Assembly (NCBI GenBank): GCA_014964245.1
Contig: JACVYH010000001.1
Span: forward strand, 2,624,001-2,688,000
Source: Nannizziopsis barbatae
Taxonomy: Eukaryota; Ascomycota; Eurotiomycetes; Onygenales; Nannizziopsiaceae
Direction: 5' to 3'
DNA: 64,000 bases
Every line of letters starts with the position of its first letter. Position 1 is the stretch's first letter. Of the stretch, positions 36,772-48,960 are shown piece by piece. Position numbers and translations under genes: made by a program. The notes under the pieces are model-generated. The model made no database searches. It saw nothing but the letters and a program-made list of their open reading frames with translations, and was not told the origin of the DNA.

Positions 36772-37783
36772 TATGATAGTTTAAACTGGCCAGAAAGTAA
36801 TAAATAATTTTAACATGATAGAATTTCTTAGTCTAGTAAATTATAAAGAAGTTTTAATTTTCTCTCATTTTTTTCAAAAATTATGTAATTTACAACATGA
36901 TTAAAGTACATAATCTTAGTATTATTAAGAATAAAACTTAAAATTTAAGATTAGATTAGTAAGATTTTTACTTGAAAATCTAATTTTAGATTTTAAGTTT
37001 TGTCATTTCTCATTATGATTAAGATATTACTTAGCTATTTTAGCATTTCATTTTTTTCATGTGATAATTTACTTTTACTATCTTTAGCTTTTATTACAAA
37101 AAATTATAAAGTCTAGACTGCTTAGTAAAGTAACTTATTTTATAGCTAGTCTAGTTTAGTAAGTCTAGCTAAAAAATCATATCTGTAGCTTTTATAATTA
37201 TTATTATATTTATAAATTACTTTTTCTGTAAAGTAGTTTTAACTTATTTATCTCAGATTAGATTCTTAGTCATTTAAACTATGCTAACTAATTAATCTCA
37301 TTAACTGATTTATTATCTGATTTTCATTTCATAATAATAATTACAGAAGCTATAGATATGATTTCTTAGCTAGATTTACTAGACTAGACTAGTTATAAAA
37401 TGAGTTACTTTACTAAGTGTAACAGTGTGATAATTTATATTAATTAGAGAACTATATTACATAGCATTAAATTATTATTTATGATAATGTTAGCTGACTA
37501 AGCTAGAAAAGAAGACTGAATGAATATCAGATTAAAATTACATGAGTGGTAAAAATTAAGATACTAACTAGATATGACTAATGCTATAATATTAAGCAAT
37601 TCAGACTTTATAACTTTCATAATAAAGTTTGAAATCTGAGCTAAATAATATTATAGATAAATCTCAGCTTATTAATTCAGCAGATAAAGTGATAAAAAAA
37701 GCAGTAAGTATAAAATATATTATTTTTAGAAAGATTTAATGTTAAAATTATTTATTACTTTCTAGCTAGTTTAAGCTATTATA
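36772..37783 (+). mobile_element. Palindromic inverted-repeat element, copy 1 (with insertion)
   Basis: Outer ends TATGATAGTTTAAACTGGCC and, complemented, TATAATAGCTTAAACTAGCT continue inward as AGAAAGTAATAAATAATTTT in both arms. Further inverted pairs lie inside: AAAGTCTAGACTGC with TCAGACTTT, and ATCATATCTGTAGC with GCTATAGATATGAT. The whole unit folds on itself. A 70-bp hairpin (36950-37020, AAAACTTAAAATTTAAGATT with its complement) sits in the left arm. Copy 2 lies at 63177-64000 in reverse orientation. Without the extra DNA at 37418-37596 the length is about 833 bp. I cannot define the target duplication, so class is open; no transposase frame is seen. Confidence 0.75.
37418..37596. repeat. 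Insertion of about 180 bp inside palindromic element copy 1
   Basis: Copy 2 reads straight through from ATTAAG to CAGCTTAGAC, whereas copy 1 has extra sequence between ACTAAG (37412-37417) and CAATTCAGAC (37597). TTACTAAG and ATATTAAG at the two edges could be a decayed 8-bp duplication. The insert has no clear inverted termini (it starts TGTAACAGTG and ends CTATAAT). Confidence 0.6.
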
Positions 37784-40700
37784 AACTATCTAATTTAAAA
37801 ATTTAATGTAAACTGAATCTTAGCATGATTAATTATCTGATAATCTGATAAGAACTTAGTGAGAATTATAATCTATATTATTTAATATAAGAAGAAACAG
37901 CTTAATAGTAATTATATTCAAAGTGTATTTCATATGATCAGAGCATGTTAGTATTATACTTTAGAAAATATATTAGCTATTAATCATTTTTAATAAAAAA
38001 GCAACATCTTAGAAAATCATTAACTTACTGTATTTTCTAGAGATAAATATTTCTTATTAATTTAATAATTATTATATTATTATTTATTAGTTATCATTAC
38101 TTAAAAAATAATCTGCTTACTAAACATTAATAATATCTTCCTTTTCTTAGAAAAATTCATTCCAGAGTTAAAACAGCTAAATAAAAAACTTTGACTTAGA
38201 ATAGGAAGTGTGCTATCTTATTATCTTTGCACTAGAAGCTATTAACAGCTTTTATCATTAAAAAATATATTCTTAGTATGCTCTAGCTCAGGAAAATATG
38301 CTCATTCTTTCTAAAGATTCATAAGTATTTTAGCCTATTACAAAATTATAAGCAAGAAATTTATTACTATCTTTTACATACTGCTTCAGATTTACTCTTT
38401 TTACTTTTTTTTTTTATAATATGATTTATTTAAATACAGATGAATTATTAAACTAAGCATTAAAATATAAAGAAAAAGAAAGATGGAAAAAGAAAAGAAA
38501 TTTAAAAAAGAAGAAAATTATATATACTGAATCAGAAAGAAAGCTCTAAGCTTTAAAGTTTTTAATAATTTTTCTTAAATTTAACTAATCTAGCATATAA
38601 TTTCATTCAGTAATTAATTAATATTATATCTACAGGAAAAAGAAGACTTGTTTATCATATATAATTAATAAGTCATTCATCTTCTGAAGTTTCAACTTTA
38701 TCAAGCCTGTTTTAAAATTTGATATTTTTTCATGTCAGGCTAATTTACAACTTAATCGTCACTTAACATATCTTAATCTAATCTTATTTACTTGTCTAAT
38801 TCAGCTAATATTATTTTTTTCTAAGCATATTATGATTTTTCATAATAATACATCACATTATTCTTATTATAAACATTATAATTATCAGATTCAGTTGCTA
38901 GAAAATGTATTAGTAGTTAAGATATTAATATTTAAGCTCAGTAAAAATAATGAGCATGACATTACTATTCAGAATCTGTAATTATTAATTATACAGGCAA
39001 GAAAGAATAAGAATAAGATTCTATAATAAAAGAAAGTTCAGAAACTAGTATTACTAATCTTCAAGTATTAGCTTCATCTAGCTTAACTTAACATATTAAA
39101 GATAGCTATATTTAACTAATAAGATCTTATACTTACAGCTAAAATTTTCTTTAAAAAAAGTATAATTATTCAAGCATTATCTTTACTTATATCTGGAAAG
39201 TTTATTTTTTATATTCTTTTACTTAATATTATAAATGAGAAGTAAATAACTAAGATTAATTAATTTTTTAAAATAACATTAATTTATATTAGTATAAAAA
39301 ATATAAATTAGCTGAAGCTTCTAAATAAAGTAACTTGTAATTAATATAATTATATATACATCAGCTCAGAATTACTTATTAAAAGAAAGTTTAGATTTTT
39401 ACTTAAGAATGTATCATTCTGTAATTATATACTGATAATTATTATTAACAAGCTTCATCTAATTTTAGATTAGAAAGATGAATTCTATTACTGCTACTTA
39501 CAGCTTTATATTATTAAGTTTTAGTTAAATTAAATACTTTAAGTTAATCTGATAATCATCTGTAATTAGATAATCATGAATATTATTTTTAAATTTATAC
39601 AGTTTCATTCTAATTACATAATTATAAAAATAAATGTTAATAAATCTGAGATTATTATTATTTAGCTTATTATATCTAACATGATTATGAGTTACTTTAT
39701 CTTATTAAGATTTCTAGTTCAGTATGCATTAGCTACATTTTTTTTAAATGAATAAAATTAATAATTTACATTACTTCTAATAAGAAAGAAAGTAATTATC
39801 ATGTTAAATTACTAGTCTTAATGCAAACTAGCTCTGAAGAGCAGAATGAGAATTCTAGTATAATGATATATAGATGCTTTCATGTTCAGTATAGCACATA
39901 AGCTTTTCTGCTCTCATTTCTGAAGAAAGATTACTTATTAAATTTCCTGACTTTAAGAATCTGCTATGAGTATTTAGATTAAATTTATTTAGATAACACA
40001 GAAACAGTAGTAAGATTTTCTTTAATTTTTCATATCATAATAGCAAGCAGTTGATATTCTTAAGAGAAATTTATTATCTCTTAGCATTCTTATAATTAGT
40101 TATTATTTACTAATTTATTAAAAGAAATATTTTATTTAGATAATAGTAAATAATCAGCAGAAGATACATTTTAATAATAAGATTTCTTACATTTTTAGCT
40201 AATAATCATGTATGTTAGTAAATAAAAAATGATTAATTAATATAAATATGTTAAGCATTCTTATATTTGCATTTGTCTTTTAATTATTATGTTAAAAATA
40301 TTCATCTTGCTAGTTAATTTTAATAATCTTAATAATAAGAAATTTATCTTTTAAAATGACATGTAGTTATATCAGTTATTTGAAATTATTAATGTTTTAT
40401 TTATTAATTACATTACAGTAAATTCTAACAACATATTTAAAATTAAGCATTAACTTAATTAAAGCTATGATATTTAAATCAGATGAAATTAGTTAAAATA
40501 AGGCATAAGATTAATGCTAGAAAAATATAATTATAAATTTAGAAAAGAAAAAGCTAGCTTATATCATATATATATGAAAGCTCTGAAAGAAAAGAAATGC
40601 ATTAGAAATTAAGCTTAAACTTGAAAAAATATAAGCTCTCTTTCAAGTAGTAAGCAAAGTAATCATGAAATTAATAAAAGATTACATGGTAAGATTAGCT

Positions 40701-40794
40701 AGCTTTATCTTTAAAGAAGAGCTAGCAGGAAAATCTTACTGTTATACTAAAAAGATAAATCTATCTACTGATTTTAATGAAATCAGAAGTTAAT
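37784..40794. other. RIP-decayed AT-rich DNA, no gene seen
   Basis: No frame can be followed. It holds one of the rare CpGs (near 38758), in an otherwise featureless patch. A short coding-like piece at about 40560-40630 (+), YESSERKEMH then KLSLNLKKYKLSF after a stop, resembles the coiled-coil relic at 29562. Confidence 0.45.
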
Positions 40795-40960
40795 AATAAT
40801 AATAAGAAGAGAGAAACTAGCTTAGCACTTTAACAACTTCTGAATCTGAAATTCTTATGCTTTCTAAGTCTTCATGATTATTAGCAGTCAGTTCTTATTC
40901 TAATATAATTATTAACTAATAAGTTTGCAGAATAATAAGATATTAGTTATGATTATAAAT
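40795..40960 (-). pseudogene. Short coding-like relic
   Basis: A minus-strand frame reads ELTANNHEDLESIRISDSEV then VKVLS (about 40897-40823), preceded in frame by ILQTY and LIIILE with two stops. Its acidic and polar composition differs from the surrounding translation noise. No family recognised; chance cannot be excluded. Confidence 0.22.
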
Positions 40961-41476
40961 ATCAAGAAGTCAGAATTCATTTAGCTTTAAGTTCTTATTT
41001 TAAGTACTCTTTACTTTTCATTATAATGTGTATAAGAATTAAAATTAAGATATTCTTTATTCATTACTTTATAAATGCTCATCTTTCAGAGAAATTATGA
41101 AATATAATTAAATATAATCTGATTTTAAGATTTTTTAATGCAAGCTGATTAGTAGTCAGAAAAGAGTATGAATGTAATTTTAGTCTGATAAACACATGAT
41201 AAGTTTATGATTGCTTTAACTGCAGATACATATTTAAAAACAAGCATATTTTATTATCTTTTATTAAAATATAATTTATTAGATGCTTTTCTGAGAGCTT
41301 GCTAAATCATATCTGCTAAATATAAATGAGTAAGTAATAGATGAGAAGTAAGTGAAAATTTAGTGCAGTAATTAATATGAAAAGCTAAGTTCTACTCTGC
41401 AGAGCATTAAAGTTTCAAGCATTTAAATTTATTAAGTAAAGCTGATAACTTATTTTAATAAAAGCATATATTAATT

Positions 41477-41590
41477 ATAAGAGTGAGTTTTAGCTAAGAT
41501 TTTTATTTATCATAATAAAATGTTCTCAAGAATCATATACTAAGACTGGTAAAAGTTAATAAATGTAATAACTAAGATAATTATTAAATT
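41477..41590 (+). repeat. Diverged direct repeat, copy 1
   Basis: Contains TTTATCATAATAAAATGTTC, TCAAGAATCATATACTAAG and AATAAATGTAATAACTAAGA. The same blocks occur in the same order at 42801-42914, 1324 bp away, with transitions and small gaps. The unit type is unknown. Confidence 0.6.
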
Positions 41591-42800
41591 CTGCATTTAA
41601 GTCATTTAATTCAGAAAGTTATTTAAGAAATAAGAATTTAAATCAGATAGTCTCACATTTTTCCTGATACTGAGATAGTTAACTAGATATTTTACCAGAT
41701 TTGCAATTTAAAGAAAGAGATGATAATAGAATTTATACTCTGCTGCTAGCTTTCTGAGCTGATATCAGATTATTCTCTCTTACTCATGAATTAACTAAAT
41801 TTAGATATTATTTTTAATTTCATGTAATTCAAGATTCTCATAACTATTAATAAAAAGATAAGTGAAAGAAATTTGTTATAAATAGAAACTTTCATCACAC
41901 TTGAAGCTTCTTACAGTCTTATTAAAAAAAAATATAACATTATCTTAGCACTTACTAATTTTATTAAGTGAAATCATCCTATACTAATCTGTTATAACTT
42001 GATTCTGATAGATTGTAAAATCATTTAGTATAAAGCTGATGAAGTTTAAGCTATTATAGCTATTATTTAGTAAATTACTATAAAGTAAAGAGATTACTGC
42101 ATCTTTCTTAGCTATTTGCAAAATAATAAATGTAACATCTATAAAAGTAGATAAATTAATAGTTTATGAAGAAAGAATAATTATAATTATAACTAAAACT
42201 AGTAATTTAAGAATATCTACTATCTGAAGTGTAAAAACTTTAATTTTTACTGTTAATTTCTTATTTAAAGATGATAATGAGAAGTAATTAATATCCTGCA
42301 TTCTCATTACTTTATTATATATTACTAATCATTTATATAAAATTATATTATTTAAAGAAAACTAAGTTAATGATTCTGTTCTGCATTAACATATGAATTA
42401 TTATTTTTTAAAATTATGAATATCTCATTTACTAAATAATATGTTTGTTAAATAAAAAAAACTGTAATTTTTAAGAAAGAATTAAAAAATACAGATATTT
42501 TCTTTATAATTTTAGTAATTTTAATTTTTAATTTTCTACAATTGCAGTAATTTGAGAGAAAAAATTCATTATTATAAGAATATATGAGATTAGCACAGAT
42601 TATATCTGTGCTTTTACTAAAACTTACATAATATCTGAAAGCAAGTAAGAAGAAAAATTACTTGAATTTTAAGCTTATAATAATAATAAGAATCAGCTAA
42701 TTCTTCTCAAATACAGTTAAACATATTAACTCATGCTTAATACTTAAATATTATAACAGCTATTATTTCAGATTATTTTTATAATCTGCTTTATTCATAA

Positions 42801-42914
42801 TTATAAGAATGAATTTTATTTAAGACTCTTGCTTATCATAATAAAAATATTCTCAAGAATTACATACTAAAGCTAATAAAAATTAATGAATGTAATAACT
42901 GAGATAATTATTAA
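42801..42914 (+). repeat. Diverged direct repeat, copy 2
   Basis: Contains CTTATCATAATAAAAATATT, CTCAAGAATTACATACTAAA and AATGAATGTAATAACTGAGA, matching copy 1 at 41477. Could be termini of a 1.4-kb element or fragments of one. Confidence 0.6.
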
Positions 42915-45764
42915 TTTTTATTAATCTGAGTATGATATTATATTCATTTTCTGAATATTAACTAATATTTCTATCATGATAAGTAATATTTGAAAATAAG
43001 CTATTAAAGAGCTCATTCAGCTTACTGGCAAGCTGGATTAAATAACTAAAGAATAAGTAAAAGAAAGAAAACTAAGTGAAGAAGACTTTATTTATACTTT
43101 TTCTAGCATGCAGAATTATTAATATAATAATAATAACTTATTAAGATTAGCTATAAAGTAAGAAAAAGAATAACCTGCTATTTTATTTAAGATGAATTAG
43201 TAATGATTAAGATCTAGTTTCTGGCCTGCATCTGACTAATAAGAATGAAATAAGATAAAAATAAAATAAGAAAGCTGTTACTTTCAGATTACTAGCTAGC
43301 TGAGTATTAGTATTAATCTACTAATATTTATAATTATCATGAGAAATAAAGAAATATAACTTTAAGTAATAATAAAATATTATAAGTAGTTTTATTTAAG
43401 AAATGAATAATAATAACTAACTTGTATAAAGTTTAATTATATAAAATGTTAAATTCTAATTATTAGTACTTGTAAGTACTTAATACTGAAGTTTTTATTT
43501 AAAGCACATGAAATATAAGAATACATAACTAATCTAAGTTCTGTAAGAAAGAAATCTTTATATGTAATGAGATAAGTATAAAAAGCATGATATTTAAAAA
43601 AAAATAAAATTATTTATTTAACTATAACTAAAAAGAATCATGTGACTTTATAATAACTAACTAATATACTTTACATGTAATATGATGTTAAAGTCTCATA
43701 ATATGCTAAGATTTCTGATTAAAATATCTTTTTTTAAGATTACATGACTGACAGATTAGAATCTGATTTATCAGTCATGTGATTATAAAAGATAAATTAC
43801 TGAGATAAGATACAATTTTTCATCATTTAAAGTTTAAAGAAAAAGATTAGAAATTTTAATATGAAAGTAGTAAGCTGGTTAAATAAACTTTAAATAATAC
43901 TGTAACGGATATAAATATTTTCTAATCTACTAGTTATGTACTAATTAAGAGTAAATAGCAGTAATAAAATTTAGAATATGTTTAAGCTTAATAATTATAA
44001 GAATATAAAAATGAAAGTACATGAGCAGAAGAACTTACAAATGCTAAAAAAAGAAATTATTTCTGATAAAATTAATTTTTTTAAAGCTGTTAAGAAGAGA
44101 ATATTAGAAGTATGAAATAACTAAAAAAACAAGATATAAGAATTTAATAGAAAAATAAATAAAAGAAAAAAAATGAAAAAAAAGTATAAATAAATATGAA
44201 AAGTTATAATAATAAATTAAAAAGAAAGAAATAATGAATTATTACAGGCTGAATAAAGTTTCTACTTCTGTAGCATATACTAAACTATCTTATAAATAAT
44301 GTATTAACTAGTTTACAGAATTATTATCATGTAATTATTAATTTAAAATGCTATTAAATTATAATACATAAATGCTGTATTTCTTTATCACTTATAAGAA
44401 ATTAGCAAGTTAATTAATCTGATTTAGCTTTGCATTCTAGCTTTGTATCAGCTCTAATTTCTTTTTAAGTTTACTTATTATTATAAATTCACATGTGTTA
44501 ATTCTGAAGAGCTAATTATAAAAGTAGCTTATGACTAGCTTTAAAGCCTGATGTGCTTTATCTTGTATGAGTAATCTCAGAAAGCTGATTAGAAAAATAA
44601 TATTAGAAGCAGAAAATGAATGCATTAAAGCTATTAAGATTTAAAGCTAGCTTTAGTGTCTGTAAATACAGAAATGCTTATTTTCAAGCATATTAATATT
44701 ATTATTAATAGTAGAAGATTCTGAGTTTTGTAATGAAATAGCTGCTAGTTTTATTACTGGTATTTTACTGAGAATGTAAGTCTGATCTGTAGCAAGTATT
44801 AGTAATGTTTAATTATATTATTTTTTATAAAAATATTTTAGAATTAACTGCTTAAATGAAGAGAAGATATTCTTTATTAGAAAGATAATATGTTAATTTA
44901 TTTCTTAAAGTAATGTTATTAGTAAAAAATTTTTGTTAATTTATATTATAATGCAGCTAATATCTTCATTTTCAGTTTTCTGTAAAGTTTACTTTAAAAA
45001 AACTAATAAAAATAAATCATCTGTAAAAGCTACAGATGAATGATTATCTAAAATCTACACTTCTAAATTATTAGTATTATTACTTTTCATACCTGCTATT
45101 ATACTAATAAAGCTTTTTAATAATTTTATAAATGAAAGATAATTTCTTTATCTGATTACTTTTATAAAAAAATTAGCTTTTTTTTAAAGTATTACAGTAT
45201 TAATATTTTCTTCTTAATATAAATGATTTCAGATCTAATTTATAAATGTGTTTTTAATATTAGAATATTTATCTTAAACTTTCTTAACAGGTAATTAGTG
45301 ATTTTTCTTTTAATAGAAATACTTATTCTTCTTATATAATACTGTTTTAATTATGCTACAAGCATGTTAAAAAAGAACTATTCTTTTTTTTTTATTAAAA
45401 GAGTATTTAAATTATTTTCTTCTAATACTAAAAATAGCTTAAGACTATTATTAGCATCTAATTATAAAAAACAAATAGAAAAAGAATAAGTCTATCTCTA
45501 ATATTCTTATATTTAACATGTAAATTTTTCTTATAATATTTACATATTCTGTAATGATTTATATTAGTTAGTTTTTATTATACTTATAAATTTAAAATAT
45601 AAGCTGCATGCATATTTAATAGATGCACAGTTAATAATACTGATAAGATATTTATAATTTTAGAATTAGAGAAACTAAGCTGAAACAGAAGAGATGCAGA
45701 GTTTTAAAAACTAATAAACTTGAGCTTGCAGAAAAGAATGTGTCAGTAGATAAAATAATATGCA
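42915..45764. other. RIP-decayed AT-rich DNA, no gene seen
   Basis: No gene. The hairpin at 43737-43786 is listed separately; a rare CpG is at about 43906. A stretch at 44140-44240 is almost pure A with scattered G and T. Confidence 0.5.
43737..43786. repeat. 50-bp near-perfect palindrome
   Basis: AGATTACATGACTGACAGAT on the left pairs with ATTTATCAGTCATGTGATTA on the right. The mismatches are transitions, so the two arms were probably identical before RIP. The loop is only a few bases. No T-rich terminator or gene is next to it. Confidence 0.6.
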
Positions 45765-45860
45765 GAAATTTTTATAAATATATGAGTAATTATCTGAATA
45801 AGTATATAAAATACAATATCTGAATACAGATGTAAATTAATAATATATTTTAAAAATAAT
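45765..45860 (+). repeat. Diverged direct repeat (pair with 48865)
   Basis: TGCAGAAATTTTTATAAATA and GTAATTATCTGAATAAGTAT, then AAAATACAATATCTGAATAC, match 48868-48940 in order. Confidence 0.4.
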
Positions 45861-47985
45861 AAAAGAAATAGAAAGATGCTTAAAATCATGCAGTACTGAG
45901 CTAGTACTTAGAAGAATTATATAAAAATATATGTTCTATTTAATTATTTTCATAATGTGAATGCTATTATTCATATTCATTTAAATAACTGCTTGTACAT
46001 CTGCAGAAATACCTGCATCTGAGCTTATTTTCTAGCATAGTCTTGCTTAACTTAGCTTATTCAGAAGTTTTCACATCTTGAAAAATACCAGTAGTAAGAA
46101 CTGTTCTTTTATACTGCTAGTTAGAAGATACTAAAATCTTACAGAATAATCTTTCAGATTATAAGTTCTTGCTTATAAAAGTACTTGTAGAAGATGCTTA
46201 TTTATAGAGCTCTTTTACAGACTTTATCTTCTAATTTTAGCTTATCTAATCTTAAATAACAGTTATATATTATCTGTAAATGAAATCATGTTACTAAATA
46301 GAACTGAAAGTTTAATAATTTCATTAATGCAGGTACTAATTAATATTAATTATAATAAAAATGCTGATGCAGAGAACCTATACATATATTATTATTTTAT
46401 AATTATTACTTATTTTAATTAAGCAAATATCAAGCTAGCTTTACAGCTCTAGTGTATTAGATATTCTTCTAATTAAATTTAGAAATAATTTATAATATAT
46501 TAAAATTCTCATCTAATTAGAATTTTATAACAGATTAAGTAAAATTATATTATATGATTATTATAAGAATAAAATAATAAGTTATATATTATTAAGATTA
46601 CATGCTTATATCTTCATACTAATCTGCATGAAAAATTATTTAAGAAAAAAATAATTATTCATTATAAATAAAAGTATCTTTAGTAGAATTAATTTATGCT
46701 TTACTTTTACATTAACATATAGCTTCTTTATCATCTGTACTACTATTTAGAATAGAATGTTAAATAAAAAAAATATAACATGCTTAATTATAATAAACTC
46801 TATGAGACTTTCTAATAAAGCTAAAATAATATTATAAAAATTATAAATTTTCATTATCTTTCATGTATCTTACAGACATTTTACTGCTGCTTTCTTAAGC
46901 TTGTAATGAATTTTTATTCTAATTAATAGCAAGAAATTCATATATACATCACTTTACACATGATATTCAGTTCTTTTATAATATTAGATATTTAATAAAT
47001 ATATAATTTTCTCAGGCTTATTACATTTTACAACTTCTGTAATATTATTATTTTATACTGAGTAAGCTAAATTTGCATGTTATTTTATGAATAATAAATC
47101 AGAAAATTCAGAAAATTTTTCTTAACTGCAGAAATAATATTTTTATTAGAATTTAATAAAACATTCTGTAATAATAAAAGCAGTATTTCAAGTCTTGAGA
47201 AGACTAGTAAGCTGAATTATGATAATATTTTATTATTAATTAGTTTTTCTCTTATAATGTTATAGAGTAATGCTTATTTATTTAATCTGATTTTATTAGT
47301 AATTACACTTATAAATAAGAGTTTAAGAAGTAAAGTTCATTCTATCTAATTATTATTTATTTCTTTAGCTAGAAAGCAGAAGCTGTGCTTCATTAATTTG
47401 CATGAAAAAAATAATATTTAGAAATTTTTTAAGAGATTAAGATGACATGATGATAAAGTTAAGTTATAAGCTGAGAATTCTCACTGTTTACATATAGCTA
47501 ATATTAAGAGTGAGTTTTAATTACTAATAAGCTGCATATTCTTTCTGATAATTATCTGATAAGAATACAGCTAATAATAAATAAAACATCTGACTAAGTA
47601 ATCTTCTAATGAAAATTGCAAAATAATAAAATTAGATTTTATATTTATAAAATAATAATGTAATAATAGAAGCTTCTGCTAAGAAAGCTTGAAGATGCTG
47701 CTTAATATATTTTTAAAATATAAATTATAATAATCTGCAAGTAAAATTTAATTTAGCATTAATAAGCTGTTAAATACTTTGTAGTAAACAGCTGTATGAT
47801 AATTATTTAAAGTGTGATTTTACTATTTCATGATCTTTTCTTAATTACTAATATTAATTTATTATTCTGCAATGTTCTGCTAGTTATATTTCACACATAC
47901 TTACTTTTACTTAAATTCTGAAGAATTTTCTAAAGAAAAAAATTTAATTTTATGAATAAATGTGAGAATCTTGTAAAAGAAATAT

Positions 47986-48080
47986 TAGATTATAATCATA
48001 CTTTTCTCAGTAATCTTATTCTAACTTAGTATGTAATACTGAGAAAAATATATCATTTTTAATAAACATAAATTTTTTAT
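47986..48080 (+). repeat. Diverged direct repeat (pair with 56010)
   Basis: TTATAATCATACTTTTCTCA, GTAATCTTATTCTAACTTAG, TATGTAATACTGAGAAAAAT and AATAAACATAAATT recur at 56010-56100 with few, mostly transition, differences. TCTCAGTA and TACTGAGA in it form an inverted pair. An AAGCAGAAGCTRTGCT motif precedes both copies at different distances, so the original unit was longer and one copy has gained or lost DNA. Confidence 0.6.
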
Positions 48081-48864
48081 TATAAACTTACTAAATAAAA
48101 ATTTAAGTATCTTGAGAATCATGTTCATGCTAGTTATAATTCTAGCTAGTATAAGTATCATGAATTCCAGTATGAATTTAGCATACTGAGAATTGTTATT
48201 TTCTCACTCATCTATTTTAACTATGCATACTTTACTAAATTATTAGTAATGATTTAATTTATATTATATTACTTACTTATAAAAGCTCTGTATTCTTAAA
48301 ATTATTAGTTTTAATTACTATTATTAAGCTTAAATAGTTTTTCATGATAATTTTCAGAGCTAATTATTCTCATGAGAATAAATTCTGTTTAATTAATTTT
48401 CTGTTCTAGTAAGTAAATCTTATAAACTGAATGTTATCTTGAATTACTTTTCTATTATTTCTGAATAATACTTATTCTAGAAACAGAAACTTAATACTTG
48501 CATGATGTATCTTTTACTCATGATTCTGATATAAGATATAGTATTAAGATTATTATATGAAAATTAATTTCTGAGTATAAGTTAGCAGTAACATTTTATA
48601 TCTCATATTATATTACTTATCTTATAATTCTTAAATTTGCTGCCAGTAAACATGTCTTTAAAATTTTAAGTAAGCTAATATTATATAAGAGTTAATGAGA
48701 CTGATACTGAGCTGTTAATTATAATGCAGAATGATTAATAATAAAATGAGTAAAGAAAATCATCTTAAATAAAAATTTATTAGTTAATCAGAATCTTGAA
48801 TATTAACTGCAATAGCAAGCTAAGCTAGAAAAAATTATTTCAGAAAGTAAAATCAGATGAAAGC

Positions 48865-48960
48865 ATTTCTGCAAATGCATAAATAATTATCTGAATAAGT
48901 ATGTAAAATGATATCTGCATTATAAAGATGATTAAATAAATTACATATTTTTATATGATT
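48865..48960 (+). repeat. Diverged direct repeat (pair with 45765)
   Basis: TTCTGCAAATGCATAAATAA then TTATCTGAATAAGTATGTAA and AATGATATCTGCATTATAAA match the unit at 45765. Confidence 0.4.
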
